DNA of 64,000 bases from Chaetoceros tenuissimus (lineage: Eukaryota > Bacillariophyta > Thalassiosirophyceae > Chaetocerotales > Chaetocerotaceae): contig BLLK01000045.1 in assembly GCA_021927905.1 (NCBI GenBank), positions 1,612,001 through 1,676,000 of the forward strand, in the 5' to 3' direction. Positions 1-9,852 of the stretch are shown one piece after another (within the stretch, counting starts at the first letter, position 1; the number at the start of each line of letters is the position of its first letter). The position numbers were made by a program, and so were the translations under genes. Under the pieces are notes generated by a model, which saw only the letters and a program-made list of their open reading frames with translations, was not told the origin of the DNA and searched no databases.

Positions 1-45
1 GTAGCAGAGTACCTCACCCCAATCTTGCAGGAGCAATTGAAGTAA
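1..45 (+). CDS. C-terminal tail of an upstream gene (partial)
   Basis: The first frame is open from base 1 and encodes fourteen residues, VAEYLTPILQEQLK, before a TAA stop. Amphipathic, non-repetitive composition suits the end of a protein. The rest lies outside the window, so the product cannot be named. It could also be a chance open frame. Confidence 0.4.
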   Translation, partial: VAEYLTPILQEQLK

Positions 46-242
46 ATTTGTTCGGTAGATTTTATTGTAAAATAGAAACCATTTTTTCTTAGTTTGAACT
101 TATTCATTTGTCCTAGGATAATATTCTATTTAAAATAGTTTTCAAATGAGATTCGGTATAAAAGCTCTTTCTTGACAAAAATTGATTTTGAAAATAATGA
201 TATCCAAAATCCCACGTTCACCAAGAACATAGTCATAATCAA
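46..242. other. Intergenic region upstream of the coiled-coil gene
   Basis: AT-rich 197 bp between the putative upstream stop codon and the ATG at 243. It must hold the 3' end of one gene and the promoter of the next. I see no distinctive motif in it. Confidence 0.4.
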
Positions 243-2174
243 ATGGACTCCCAACTGAATGATTTGAGATTACGACTGCAACAACGTAATGCATTGTTAG
301 ATATCATTCGAAAAGCATATCATAGAGATGTCATTGTTGTTAGAGAATGTCTACTCGCTCTAAAGAATGGAGTTGACCCCAAAGAATTAAAACCAGAAGA
401 CATCGACCTTCGTTCCATTCCTTCAATCGATTTGCGCACATCGCAAGGTTTTCACCTCTTTTCTCCAGAAGAATGTGAACTCACCATCAAATCTTGTTTC
501 CATTGCGGGGGGAGATACGAGTTGACTCACTATGAGAGTAGCCGTTATATGCAACTAATGCAGTGCTGCGAACGTTTGAAAGAAAGGGAAAGACATCTTG
601 ATGGGAAGTTGGTAGAATCCAATCAAAGAATCGAGGATGGTAAAATAATCTTGTTGAAACAGGAATGTGAAGCCCTTGAAGAGCAAAATCGACTCCATGA
701 GGAAATTGAGAAACTCAATCTTTCTGTCGCAGATCGAGACGCTTTATACAAGTTATGCAATGAACAAGCTGAAAAGATTTCAGAATTGGAAGAAGTTGCA
801 TCATTAAAAATTCAACTCGAAGCTACACTAGAACAAATCACAACCGACCTCAAAGAAGCATGTGCAAAAAACTCTTTTCTTGAAGAGCAAGCTGATGAAT
901 TGTCAGGACAGAAAGGAAAACTCGAGATACAGTGTCAGATGGGGTTGCAACGAGAACATGCTTTAAACAACCGACTACAGCATCTACATGACTCGAACCA
1001 AGAAATGCTTACTACTATTGCTACTTTAGAAACTTTGGAAAATCAACTTCAAGAAGAGGTACAATCAAGTAGGGTCGAGCTTAGACGACAGGACGGAGTG
1101 ATTCGTATTGCAAATGAAAATATTGCAAACTTACAAACAAAACTCAATCACACAATACAAGAAAGGGATAACACAGTGTCAAAGTTTGAAAATACCATCT
1201 CTACTATGAATCAGGAGATTCAAGAACTTCAACAACAATTGCAGTTGAAGAATTTGGAGTTTGATAAGTATCGCAATGATGCTGAGAAGATGTTGAAAGT
1301 GAAACAGGAGGAGGAAAGTATACGCATTGCAAAGGATGAAGAAGAGAAGAAGAACCTCAAGATCCACATTGGCAGTTTACAAAACCTTTGTTTAAGCCAC
1401 ATACAGGGGTTGTACGAACAATGTCTAGATCAAGAACGCATTCTGAAAAGGGAAGGTGCGAATCCGAAATCAAGCTCTATCCATCAAAAACCAAAAACTA
1501 GTAGTGCATTTGAAGTGGTAGAGGAGAGATTGTTGCGAGAGGTTGCTTCTACTTCCATAGAGTGGAAAACTCTAATCAGTGATGACAAGGCAAGAAGATC
1601 CGTTCTTGGTAATCTTAATAATCGCGTTCTCATGAACATTGGATACATTGATTGTACAATCCAAAGGCTTCATAAAAGACATTCAAATGAAATGAAGCGA
1701 ACCAAAATTGGTCACGACCAAGTTTTGAAAGATACAACAGAAAACTTTTCGTATATGATTCAAGAGCTGGAATTTGCATTGGAGGAAAAGGCAAGTGCTC
1801 TTCGAGAGTTTGCTTCAAAGTATCAAGAGAAGGACAAATTATTGACCAAGTCCGAAACCAAAGTTGCATGTATTGAGAAAGAACTAGAATCAGCCGTAAA
1901 GCAATCATTACAATTGAGAAATGATTTGATTGGAACAAAAGACACTCTGGAAAAGACCAAAGATAGTCTCCAAAGGACAACCAATCAATTGTCAAACTCG
2001 AATACACAGGTGGAAGGTTTGAAGGCAGATGTAATTGATCGAGATGAAACTCTCGCTCACCTTGAAAGCTTACTACAAAGTACAGCAGAGAGATTCTCGA
2101 AGCAGTTGGAAGAGGAGCGTTTGCGACTTGAAACAAATGTGGAAGTTGGAATCCAAGTGAAACCTCCAACTTAA
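243..2174 (+). CDS. Coiled-coil protein with an N-terminal CxxC element
   Basis: A single-exon 643-residue protein that I do not recognise. Residues about 1-80 look folded and contain a short Cys pair (SCFHCGG, about 79-85). From about residue 100 nearly to the end the sequence is long heptad-like coiled coil rich in Glu, Lys, Gln and Leu. A less regular stretch near residues 390-480 may be a hinge. There is no signal peptide or membrane segment. Long coiled coils of this type are common in centrosomal, flagellar-base, Golgin and cytoskeletal proteins, but nothing chooses between them. The gene is convergent with the PSII gene on its right, with about 230 bp between the stop codons. Confidence 0.8.
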   Translation: MDSQLNDLRLRLQQRNALLDIIRKAYHRDVIVVRECLLALKNGVDPKELKPEDIDLRSIPSIDLRTSQGFHLFSPEECELTIKSCFHCGGRYELTHYESSRYMQLMQCCERLKERERHLDGKLVESNQRIEDGKIILLKQECEALEEQNRLHEEIEKLNLSVADRDALYKLCNEQAEKISELEEVASLKIQLEATLEQITTDLKEACAKNSFLEEQADELSGQKGKLEIQCQMGLQREHALNNRLQHLHDSNQEMLTTIATLETLENQLQEEVQSSRVELRRQDGVIRIANENIANLQTKLNHTIQERDNTVSKFENTISTMNQEIQELQQQLQLKNLEFDKYRNDAEKMLKVKQEEESIRIAKDEEEKKNLKIHIGSLQNLCLSHIQGLYEQCLDQERILKREGANPKSSSIHQKPKTSSAFEVVEERLLREVASTSIEWKTLISDDKARRSVLGNLNNRVLMNIGYIDCTIQRLHKRHSNEMKRTKIGHDQVLKDTTENFSYMIQELEFALEEKASALREFASKYQEKDKLLTKSETKVACIEKELESAVKQSLQLRNDLIGTKDTLEKTKDSLQRTTNQLSNSNTQVEGLKADVIDRDETLAHLESLLQSTAERFSKQLEEERLRLETNVEVGIQVKPPT

Positions 2175-2405
2175 ATTTTTCATCACAAGCTCACTTTATC
2201 AAAAATACAACAAACTACCGTAACCGCCTCAATAAAAAGTCGGACGCTCATTCTGATGAATACAATGTTTGCTCTTCAAAGAAGCTTCTCGATTTCGATG
2301 ACGACGGAAACATTCTGCTTCGATAGAATTATTGTCTAAAAACTTTTCTTTTCATGTTTCTATTGTTTATTACATTAATGTTGCATCTGATATCTCTGAT
2401 GATGT

Positions 2406-2996
2406 TTAGAATGGGTGAGCAGCAAGATATGGTGCAAATTTGTCATCCTTAACTCCACATTCAGCAATGAACTTTGCAATCAAAGTCTGAGCCTTCTCAA
2501 CTCTAGCTACAGCCTCCTTGGAAGCATCAGCTCCGTAAAGTCCCTGTCTTCCCTCAAGAAGTTCCTCAATAGATCCTACAACAGAACTTGCTTGTCTAAT
2601 GTATCCAACTCTTGAGTCTCCATCAGCGTTGTTCTTTACAGTCTTTGAGATGAAGTTTCTTGAATATCCAGTGTAGAAGTTTGGATCTCTGTTGAAAGAT
2701 CTCAATCCAACCAAAGCAGCCTCAGATTGATCTGGATCAGCACACTTCTCCTTAAGCTTGTCAAGACTCATGCCCAAATTAAGGATTTGCTTCATATCAT
2801 CAAAGGATGGTTCCTTTGCTGCGAATGCAGCAGAAGGGAAGGTGGAAGCAATAGCTCCAGTTGCGATGGTAGTAAGAGCAACACGTCTAGTTTGTGCCTC
2901 CATGTTGAGAGCAGTGGAAGTCTTGCTTACTGGAGCAGGTGCGAATGCACTTGCACCTGCAAGAAATGTGATTGCAACGAAACTAGTGAACTTCAT
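2406..2996 (-). CDS. Photosystem II extrinsic lumen protein (PsbQ'/Psb31 class)
   Basis: A 196-residue precursor with a three-part address. A signal peptide ends in ASAFAP (residues 15-20), the diatom motif for entry to the complex plastid, with Phe at +1. A short transit segment carries a twin Arg (TRR, 36-38). A second hydrophobic stretch ends in AFA at about 58-60, as expected for Tat transport into the thylakoid lumen. The mature part of about 136 residues is alpha-helical and ends in AAHPF, consistent with the four-helix extrinsic subunits that stabilise the oxygen-evolving complex. I cannot separate PsbQ' from Psb31 by eye. It has a single exon and a strong ATG context. Lumen targeting is more certain than the subunit name. 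Confidence 0.6.
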   Translation of the reverse strand: MKFTSFVAITFLAGASAFAPAPVSKTSTALNMEAQTRRVALTTIATGAIASTFPSAAFAAKEPSFDDMKQILNLGMSLDKLKEKCADPDQSEAALVGLRSFNRDPNFYTGYSRNFISKTVKNNADGDSRVGYIRQASSVVGSIEELLEGRQGLYGADASKEAVARVEKAQTLIAKFIAECGVKDDKFAPYLAAHPF

Positions 2997-3391
2997 TTTG
3001 TGTAATTATATCAATGTTAATTATGTTTTGAGTAACAAACAGGTATTAGAGATCGGGATCAGTTGATGTTTAGTTCGTTGTTTGTTGGAGATTGTGAGCA
3101 TTGAGCAGAAAAGATCCAACTCATTGTCGTCAGTCCTATCTTCAAAAACCAACTTGATATGGATAATATGAACTGAGATGTCATTGTTTTTTATTTGAAA
3201 ATCATTTTTTTGAATCATTGACTACATTCTATTCATAAATGGAACTTGGATTTTACATTCATATCGTATTTTATATTTTATTATACATCATCATAAGATA
3301 GAGTTATCACATCAACATGCACACATGTAATATACTTTTCCACTCAAATATTTTTGTTCTAGCTAGACAAGGGCGAGTTTGCCCCAAATCT
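2997..3391. other. Promoter of the PSII gene and 3' flank of the Mpv17-family gene
   Basis: About 395 bp of AT-rich sequence. The leftward PSII gene starts at 2996 and the leftward Mpv17-family gene ends at 3392, so the stretch holds one promoter and one 3' flank. I see no further gene. Short open frames here have no recognisable content. Confidence 0.5.
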
Positions 3392-4485
3392 TTAACTGTG
3401 TTTCTTCTCTTTGTCTCCACCGCTCGCAGAGGTTGCAAGAATAGTCACCCAGATGATTTCTACAAAATCAACCCATAATAATCTGTTTTCGACGGGTATG
3501 AAACCGTAGGTGATTACGTGCACTGCCGGCCAAAGTTTCAAGCCGCTGAGCATAAGAGGAATAGTTGTTCTCTTAATTTCACTAAAGATATTGCTCAGCT
3601 TATCCATTTTCATCAGGCCTAGTAAAAGAATATATGTATTGTTCCAAATTGGAGAGAAAATAGCTTGGTCCATTGCAACTTTCACAATTGTTCCCCACCA
3701 ATCTCTTAGATGTAGAACATTATCAGACACATTCTCAGATACATTGTACCATACGTGACACATTGGACCATGAGCTAGAAACCCTGCTAATAAACTTCTT
3801 AGAACTCGACCTCTGTCAAGCTCTCCTATTTCTGTTCCCTCTTGTTTTTGTGCGATGATATCACCGATAGTATATACAGTTGCTGAAGTAACTGCTTTTG
3901 TGGCAATCGGTGAAGAATGTAATACAGAAAGGTATGAGTTCCAGTTATCAATAATCATACGATCAGCCTCTTCCTCTACAGTCCATCCTCGCATCATTCC
4001 TGCATCTATGGTGAAGACATGATATAGAACAGCAACTACAATAGCAGCGATGACTGAAGTATTAATGACAGCGTTGACAGTTTTCATGTCGAATCCTCCT
4101 TCTTTATTGGTTGCATAGTCTATAGCGGTCTCTTCTGTAAGAAAACCGAGTGCATTGTCTGTGGCTGCTATAAAAGCATTTTCATTTGGATTTGGTAGTG
4201 ATGCTGAAAATAATCTGGAGTTGGTGTATTTGTGTTGAATTTGCCCATGCAAAAGATTTGTGTTTATCTGAAATAATGGAAAGAGAAGTTAGCAAAATAA
4301 AATGGAATTGGATTGGCCACGATTGCCTCTATGCACTTTACTGAATTCAATATAATCAAACATGCAATGACAAAATATCATTGTTTCTGGAAGAATTTAC
4401 TTACACTTCGAGAGAAGCTGCTTGTTGAAAAACTTTCTACAAGTGCAACACTAGCAAAGAGAAATGTAATTGAGTTGAATCTCAT
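3392..4485 (-). CDS. Mpv17/PMP22-family membrane protein, two exons
   Basis: Exon 1 is 4485-4405 and exon 2 is 4267-3392. The 137 bp intron has GTAAGT and a pyrimidine-rich CAG acceptor, and the spliced product is 318 residues. The C-terminal half carries the family signature in order: a GP..H.WY block, a DQ...P block, a conserved WP and the VP/R turn before the last membrane helix. Mpv17 relatives are four-helix proteins of inner mitochondrial, peroxisomal or plastid membranes that may form channels; their substrate is unsettled. Exon 1 encodes a short hydrophobic leader ending VES followed by FS, which resembles the diatom plastid signal with Phe at +1. The long linker at residues 30-110 is unusual for the family. 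Confidence 0.85.
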
Positions 4486-4931
4486 AGTGTACTTTTTGGG
4501 AAAAGCAAATATAATAAACTCCGGCAGTTGAATGTTAACTCAGTGCAATTTGCACTGCATTGCGGAAAGCAAACAAAGAGTGGACCGCATGAATCTACGT
4601 AGATTGGGTGGCAGGGAGGGCAACAAAAATGGCGAAATTTGCTGAGTCAACATCAGACTGACGAAGATGATACTACAATTATACGTACGTCCCACGTGAA
4701 AGTCATTGAATTTTCATTTGCATTCTGTGTGCACCCTACTTGACATGGAAAAAGAATCCTATTTGATTGAACAAATAATGTTACGCACAATGACGCACAA
4801 GGAAGAAGGTCTACAAGAGAGTATTCAATAAGCATGGTTTCATACCACAATCTTTCTACGTATAATATTAAAATCAAATCCTGCACACAGATTATAATTA
4901 AATTACTAAAACTGCAAGTAACAGAAAAACG
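4486..4931. other. Intergenic region between two leftward genes
   Basis: About 446 bp holding the promoter of the Mpv17-family gene and the 3' flank of the fibrillin gene. A 77-codon open frame on the minus strand (4653-4886) has no homology that I can see. I find no other feature. Confidence 0.5.
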
Positions 4932-5663
4932 TTAAAAATCCTTTGCAAGTATATAAAGGCTCGGAGTACGCATGATACGAATTAGCATCCTTTTCTCATT
5001 TCCAGCAATCATGCTATTTTCATCTCCACTACGAGTTATATTTCCTACGTACACCATTTTCCAAACTCCCTGTTGCTTCGTTTCTTTCTTTACAACTTCA
5101 TTCCCAAATAGATTCACACCAAAGGATTGAAATGAGATTTTCATACGTTTCGAGTCCATGACTTTACGTTTTGCAGACAAAGCAATTTGTAAAGGACCAA
5201 GCGTGAGTCTATTTTGAAAATTTTCTTCGTCTATAAAATATTGTGTAGTGGTTCCTTTGAATGGGCCAAGATATTGTGGTGTTCTTTTGGAGTCGATATA
5301 TATGAGCCTATGTTCACCTTCTAGGGGAAAAGATGTAAAATCACCTGCTGAATCTGGCGGAAATTCTTTTGTTTGATCCTCTATTTGTTGTACTATGGAT
5401 TGAATTTCTTCCCTATGATCTCTTGGTAATTTTGTACCATCCGTCTCATCTTTTGTTAGCTCTAGCAATTTTGTGATGAGGGAGTCTACACTTGTTGATT
5501 GATCAGTCGTCGACATGGAAAGTCGAGTCTGGTAGTTAGATGGTCGTTTACAAGAAGTGAAGAAACAACTATGTGGTGATGTAAATGCATAGACTAGGCT
5601 GCTCTGAAGATATAGAATGAGAAGGAACCTCAAAAGCGTTCGTAGTGTTGGAATTGAAGCCAT
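4932..5663 (-). CDS. Plastid lipid-associated protein (fibrillin/PAP family)
   Basis: A 243-residue protein. Residues 1-26 form a signal peptide ending in VYA, followed by FTSP, a good diatom plastid motif. The mature part has the PAP/fibrillin pattern: an early region around LEGEHRLIYIDSKRTP (about 115-130), a GPF...TQYFID block, a beta-rich middle with LQIALSAKRKVMDSKRMKISF, then GVWKMVYVGN and the closing RIMRTPSLYILAKD. Fibrillins are lipocalin-like proteins of plastoglobules and thylakoids that bind lipids or quinones under light stress. The gene is divergent from the Deg protease across 431 bp, so the two plastid genes may share a promoter region. Confidence 0.75.
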   Translation of the reverse strand: MASIPTLRTLLRFLLILYLQSSLVYAFTSPHSCFFTSCKRPSNYQTRLSMSTTDQSTSVDSLITKLLELTKDETDGTKLPRDHREEIQSIVQQIEDQTKEFPPDSAGDFTSFPLEGEHRLIYIDSKRTPQYLGPFKGTTTQYFIDEENFQNRLTLGPLQIALSAKRKVMDSKRMKISFQSFGVNLFGNEVVKKETKQQGVWKMVYVGNITRSGDENSMIAGNEKRMLIRIMRTPSLYILAKDF

Positions 5664-6094
5664 TCTTTCGACTAGAAATAGAATTAGGATTTGTAAGATT
5701 CTATATTCCCTCGTTTCGACGCTGCTAGCTAATTTTTAGCACTGTCAATATTGTCTTCTCCTATTTGCTACAAGTGTATTTATTTGTGAAGTGTATGAGC
5801 CCTCTGTAGCCTGTAGCTTGTCTGCTGTCCAACTCTCTCCAACTCCCAACTCCTTTCGACTTGACAATGACGGTACCTAGAAAAACGGCGATATAACCGA
5901 TTTTCATGACTCATTCTTTTGGAATTCTTGTTTGATCACACGATGATCACAGTTTCAAGTTTATGCAGATCTTCTCCACTGACACTCACCTACCACATTC
6001 AGCAAAACGTTAGGCAGCATAAATTTTCTCCTGACGCAGTTGATACGGACTTTGTGCATAAAATTTTCAACTCTCGTAGACCTCCAAACAAAAA
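5664..6094. promoter_or_regulatory. Shared divergent promoter of fibrillin and Deg protease genes
   Basis: 431 bp separate the ATGs of two outward-facing genes that both encode probable plastid proteins, so the region must hold both promoters. Some short pyrimidine runs (near 5820-5860) are present. I recognise no defined element. Confidence 0.5.
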
Positions 6095-7507
6095 ATGAAG
6101 AACATCCTTCTCCTAGTTGTTTCCTTACCATCTCTTGCACTATCCTTTGTTGCTATTTCTTCATCACGTCTCGCTTTTTCGACTGGAATTTCAAAAAATG
6201 CCCCGTGGTTATTACGTTCGAAACTTGTCAATGAAGATGCAGTGATCAAGACAGACTCATTCATCACAACAAAGTCTTCAGAACTTGATAAAAACCTTAC
6301 AAGCGATGAGAGATCTATTGTTAATCTTGTCAGACTAAGATCACCCAGTGTAGTAAGCGTCTCATCGTATGCGATCCCTACTGTAAACCGACGAAGGCAG
6401 CGAAATAGTTTGAAAAAGAAAGAGGTTCCACCAGTAGGTAGCCAGGGACTGGGTTCTGGCTCGGCCTTTTTCATTACTGACGATGGTTATCTTTTAACCA
6501 ACTATCACGTTATTGAAAGAGCATATCAAATGCAACAATCTTCGATGAAAGTAGAAGAATTCTATCAAAATGTTACGCAAAATTTGAAAAACTCTACCCT
6601 ACTCGCACCTTTACAAGAGAAAATGCAACCACCGAAACCATTTCGTGAAGCACAAGTTTATGTTCAAATTGCATCAGAAAAAACAAATATACCATGTCGT
6701 ATTGTAGGAGTAAAACCTGAAAATGACATCGCAATCTTGAAATTGAATGTAACAGCATTTGAAGAGAGTAATCCTGGATCATCACTGCCACAGCCAATTC
6801 CTGATGGAGATGCGACTGAATTACTACAAGGTCAGTTTGTAATGGCGATTGGAAATCCATTCGGACTTTCGCAAACAGTTACTACTGGGGTAGTTTCATC
6901 ACTTGATCGTACTGTAAAAGGCGTAGCTGGGAATGATATCAAAGGCTGTATTCAGACTGATACTGCAATAAACCCTGGAAACAGTGGCGGGCCACTATTG
7001 AATTCACAAGGAGCTGTCGTTGGTGTAAATACAATGATTATCTCTACCAGTGGAAGCAATGCTGGAATTGGCTTCGCAGTTCCAGTTGAAGGATTTTGGA
7101 ATGCAGTGATGGATACAATTGACAAAGATCGCGAAGAAGAAAATATGAAGATTGGTGGGATAAGAAATAGAAAGAAAGGATGGCTAGGATTAAAAGTTGT
7201 CACGGATAAGTCTTTGGAATCTGCTCTCTTCAAAAAGATAAAGGGTAGCGATGGCATATTTGTCATGGAAGTAAATGAAAACTCGCCTGCTTCTGAAGCT
7301 GGTATTGTAGGCATAGTCAAGAATATGCCTGGAAGAGTGGATGCTGGAGATAGAATCGTTGCAGTGAATGGCAATGCTCTAGACAATGCTCTAGATCTGA
7401 AGTGTGAGACTAAGTCAAGGATAGTCGGTGAACAAATCACAATTACGGTAGAAAATACAAACGGCGAAAGACGAGTAACTTATGTTACGTTAGGAGAAAA
7501 GCCATGA
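6095..7507 (+). CDS. HtrA/Deg-type serine protease with a PDZ domain
   Basis: A 470-residue protein with the trypsin-like Deg fold. The catalytic triad is intact: His138 in TNYHV, Asp211 in NDIAIL and Ser297 in GNSGGP. One PDZ domain follows at about residues 365-465, including the DRIVAVNG turn. The N terminus has a hydrophobic signal (residues 3-20) followed by a Ser-rich stretch beginning with Phe, which suggests a secretory-route plastid or lumen address. Family members degrade photodamaged proteins such as PSII D1 or act as chaperone-proteases. A basic insert (RRRQRNSLKKKE, about 99-110) just before the protease domain is unusual and may be exposed. Single exon. Confidence 0.9.
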   Translation: MKNILLLVVSLPSLALSFVAISSSRLAFSTGISKNAPWLLRSKLVNEDAVIKTDSFITTKSSELDKNLTSDERSIVNLVRLRSPSVVSVSSYAIPTVNRRRQRNSLKKKEVPPVGSQGLGSGSAFFITDDGYLLTNYHVIERAYQMQQSSMKVEEFYQNVTQNLKNSTLLAPLQEKMQPPKPFREAQVYVQIASEKTNIPCRIVGVKPENDIAILKLNVTAFEESNPGSSLPQPIPDGDATELLQGQFVMAIGNPFGLSQTVTTGVVSSLDRTVKGVAGNDIKGCIQTDTAINPGNSGGPLLNSQGAVVGVNTMIISTSGSNAGIGFAVPVEGFWNAVMDTIDKDREEENMKIGGIRNRKKGWLGLKVVTDKSLESALFKKIKGSDGIFVMEVNENSPASEAGIVGIVKNMPGRVDAGDRIVAVNGNALDNALDLKCETKSRIVGEQITITVENTNGERRVTYVTLGEKP

Positions 7508-7914
7508 TAGAACATATTTTCAACTGCAATTAAAATAGAAATCATAATACCCTCTTTTATTAAACTTGCATTGCAAAAAATACAAAAATTACTCTACATA
7601 GCTAAAAAAGTAAATGTAATGGTCGTACTTTTTAGGACCCTCCTCTTTGTGTTCCGATCCAACTGTGTGATGCCGTGTGCCGTGATAGATTGTGTACTGT
7701 ATGTATGATGTGTTGATGAGAATAGACTGACTTTCGTGAAAGAATACATATATATATTCGACAAAGAGTATACATAGCTTCAAAACAAAGCTGCTAGATG
7801 TGTGTTTGATGACTGATGAGAATAGACTGTTTTTGGTAAAGGACGAAATACGAGAAAAAACTACATCCCTTCAAAAGCCAACTGCTAGATGCACCAATTT
7901 ATTTTGCAAAAGAT
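7508..7914. other. Intergenic region with a diverged tandem duplication
   Basis: About 407 bp between two rightward genes. It contains two related units of about 80-90 bp, described separately, just upstream of the glycosyltransferase ATG. I see nothing else. Confidence 0.5.
7714..7893. repeat. Near-tandem diverged 80-90 bp duplication
   Basis: The block starting GATGAGAATAGACTG at 7714 recurs at about 7815. Both copies then share a purine-rich middle, a CTTCAAAA word and a closing CTGCTAGATG (near 7791-7801 and 7880-7890). The middles differ by small insertions and substitutions, so it is an old duplication. It lies directly before the glycosyltransferase start. Confidence 0.65.
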
Positions 7915-9852
7915 ATGACGCTGGCAATGAAGGCAGTTGACAGAATTCTTGCTGTCAGTGGCTTGTTTTTTGCATTTACGTATCTATTAGATGATCTATC
8001 CATAAAATCTCTCTTTCGAGTTGGAGGAAGCTATGGCACGGTCCAAAATGTAGCATCGATGATGGATCATTACAAGCACGGCTCTTTGTTTCTTGAAGTT
8101 TCCAAAAAGGAAAAAGAAATGGAGTCCTTCATGAAAGACAAGGCTACTATTTGCTCATCAGAAGTGAAGGGTGTGTATGAGGCGTACAAAGATTTCGAAA
8201 TGTCAAAGCCTTATATTGCCAAGGAAATATTCAAACTTTGTTACATGTACCACGAACTTCGTGTAAAAGGAAGAACCATCGCTAGGTATAGATCAGCTGA
8301 TTCATTTACTCTTCAAGAAGATGTACTAATATCTCTAGGTAATGCTGCTGTCGTTGATGAACAAAATAAACTTGTTCATGACTCGCTCTTGATAGTATCT
8401 GCAGATCAAAAAGAGGTTCTGATAAAATTGATCGAATTCATCTTGCATCAGAAAGACAGTATTGCGCAAGATTTTCATTTATTGAGCCAGAAACTGTGTA
8501 ATTTGATTCATGAAGAGATGGAGAAAGGATCAAAATGGGCATTATTGCCTATAAAATGTGATTTTGACATTGACAATAGATTTACATACAAGTGTCAAGT
8601 ACATAACATGGGAAAAACTGTTCTTCTTACAAATGTCAAAGACATGGATGCAATTAATTACGACGAAATTACAAATATTCAGTCGAAATCTGTTGAACAC
8701 ACCAAATCATCGCCTAGAAATTTATATCACGACTTGAAAGAGAAGAATTGCCTTCCTACAGATCGAATATGCGAGGCATGTTTAAAAGACTCAAAGGGTG
8801 GAACCTGCCTCAAGTGTCATAGTTTTTGCGGCTGTTTTTGTGACGAAATATGCTCCACAAAGGTTGAAGAAAAGGTTCTTAGCAAAATTTTTGAATACAA
8901 AGCACCATCATATACAACTCAAGTAAGAGTCAAATCGATGACCACAAAGAAGTTGATTCCCCGCATTGTACACCAAACATGGTTTGAACCTATAACAAGA
9001 AAAAAGTATCCCAACTTTAGTAGACTTGTTGAATCCTGGAATCAAACAGGTTGGAAATATGCTTTTTATGATGATGATGACGCATCGCAATTCATATCTG
9101 AACATTTCCCACCAGAGGTAAAAGAAGCATATGATACTCTGAATCCAGGTGCCTTCAAGGCAGATTTGTTTCGATACTGTTTACTTTTTATCAAAGGTGG
9201 TGTATATGCCGATGTTGATGTTATGGCAGAGTCACTATTGGATTCTGTGATTGATGATGATAGCAGTTTTATCAGTCCTGTAGATAGTGTTGGTGAAATC
9301 ACAGGTCACCAACATTGTTTGTGGAATGGACTGATTGCTTCATCACCAGGTCATCCTTTTTTAGCTGCTACGATTGAGGCAGTGGTGAATAACGTGCGCA
9401 ATCGGTTTACTACCGTCGATATAATGGATGGTCTTTGTCCAGGTCCCATCGACTTTTATACAGCTCATCGATATGATTTATTGTTCACTACCGGCCCATG
9501 TATTTTAGGTATATCCATCAACAAATTCCTCGGTAGACCTCCACAGACTAGCTTTTATACAAACGAAACTTTGACACAAGAGTCTTTTCCTGGGAAAGCA
9601 ATTTTTCTCGAAGCCAATAAAGAGGACATGGGTGCGCATCGATTTACAATGACCCAGAAGAATTACATCGTCGCAGCCACGGATATACCTGGCTCAGATG
9701 ATCGAAATTCGGTGAAGGGTCATGATCAAGGTAATCACTACAGCAAGATTAAGAAACATGGAAGGGTTTTTGGTTCAGCACTTGTATATAAGGATGAAAA
9801 TATTGCAAATGAAAGAGTGAAATTTGAAGCAAAATCAAAGAGTTTCGTATAG
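7915..9852 (+). CDS. Och1-like (GT32) glycosyltransferase, type II membrane protein
   Basis: 645 residues. A hydrophobic segment at about 10-25 fits a type II Golgi anchor. Residues about 340-540 hold the sugar-transferase DXD domain: IPRIVHQTW at its start, a helix around NPGAFKADLFRYCLL, then GGVYADVD with the metal-binding DVD (about 430). Relatives transfer mannose or other sugars in the Golgi using a nucleotide-sugar donor and manganese. The stem is unusual: at about residues 280-320 there is a Cys-rich cluster (roughly ten Cys in forty residues) directly before the catalytic domain, perhaps disulfide-bonded or zinc-binding. A sulfotransferase gene is the next gene downstream on the same strand. 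Confidence 0.85.
   Translation: MTLAMKAVDRILAVSGLFFAFTYLLDDLSIKSLFRVGGSYGTVQNVASMMDHYKHGSLFLEVSKKEKEMESFMKDKATICSSEVKGVYEAYKDFEMSKPYIAKEIFKLCYMYHELRVKGRTIARYRSADSFTLQEDVLISLGNAAVVDEQNKLVHDSLLIVSADQKEVLIKLIEFILHQKDSIAQDFHLLSQKLCNLIHEEMEKGSKWALLPIKCDFDIDNRFTYKCQVHNMGKTVLLTNVKDMDAINYDEITNIQSKSVEHTKSSPRNLYHDLKEKNCLPTDRICEACLKDSKGGTCLKCHSFCGCFCDEICSTKVEEKVLSKIFEYKAPSYTTQVRVKSMTTKKLIPRIVHQTWFEPITRKKYPNFSRLVESWNQTGWKYAFYDDDDASQFISEHFPPEVKEAYDTLNPGAFKADLFRYCLLFIKGGVYADVDVMAESLLDSVIDDDSSFISPVDSVGEITGHQHCLWNGLIASSPGHPFLAATIEAVVNNVRNRFTTVDIMDGLCPGPIDFYTAHRYDLLFTTGPCILGISINKFLGRPPQTSFYTNETLTQESFPGKAIFLEANKEDMGAHRFTMTQKNYIVAATDIPGSDDRNSVKGHDQGNHYSKIKKHGRVFGSALVYKDENIANERVKFEAKSKSFV

Noticed and set aside
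1630-2169. 179-residue antisense frame within the coiled-coil gene
   Set aside because: Antisense of a long coiled-coil ORF; low-complexity shadow.
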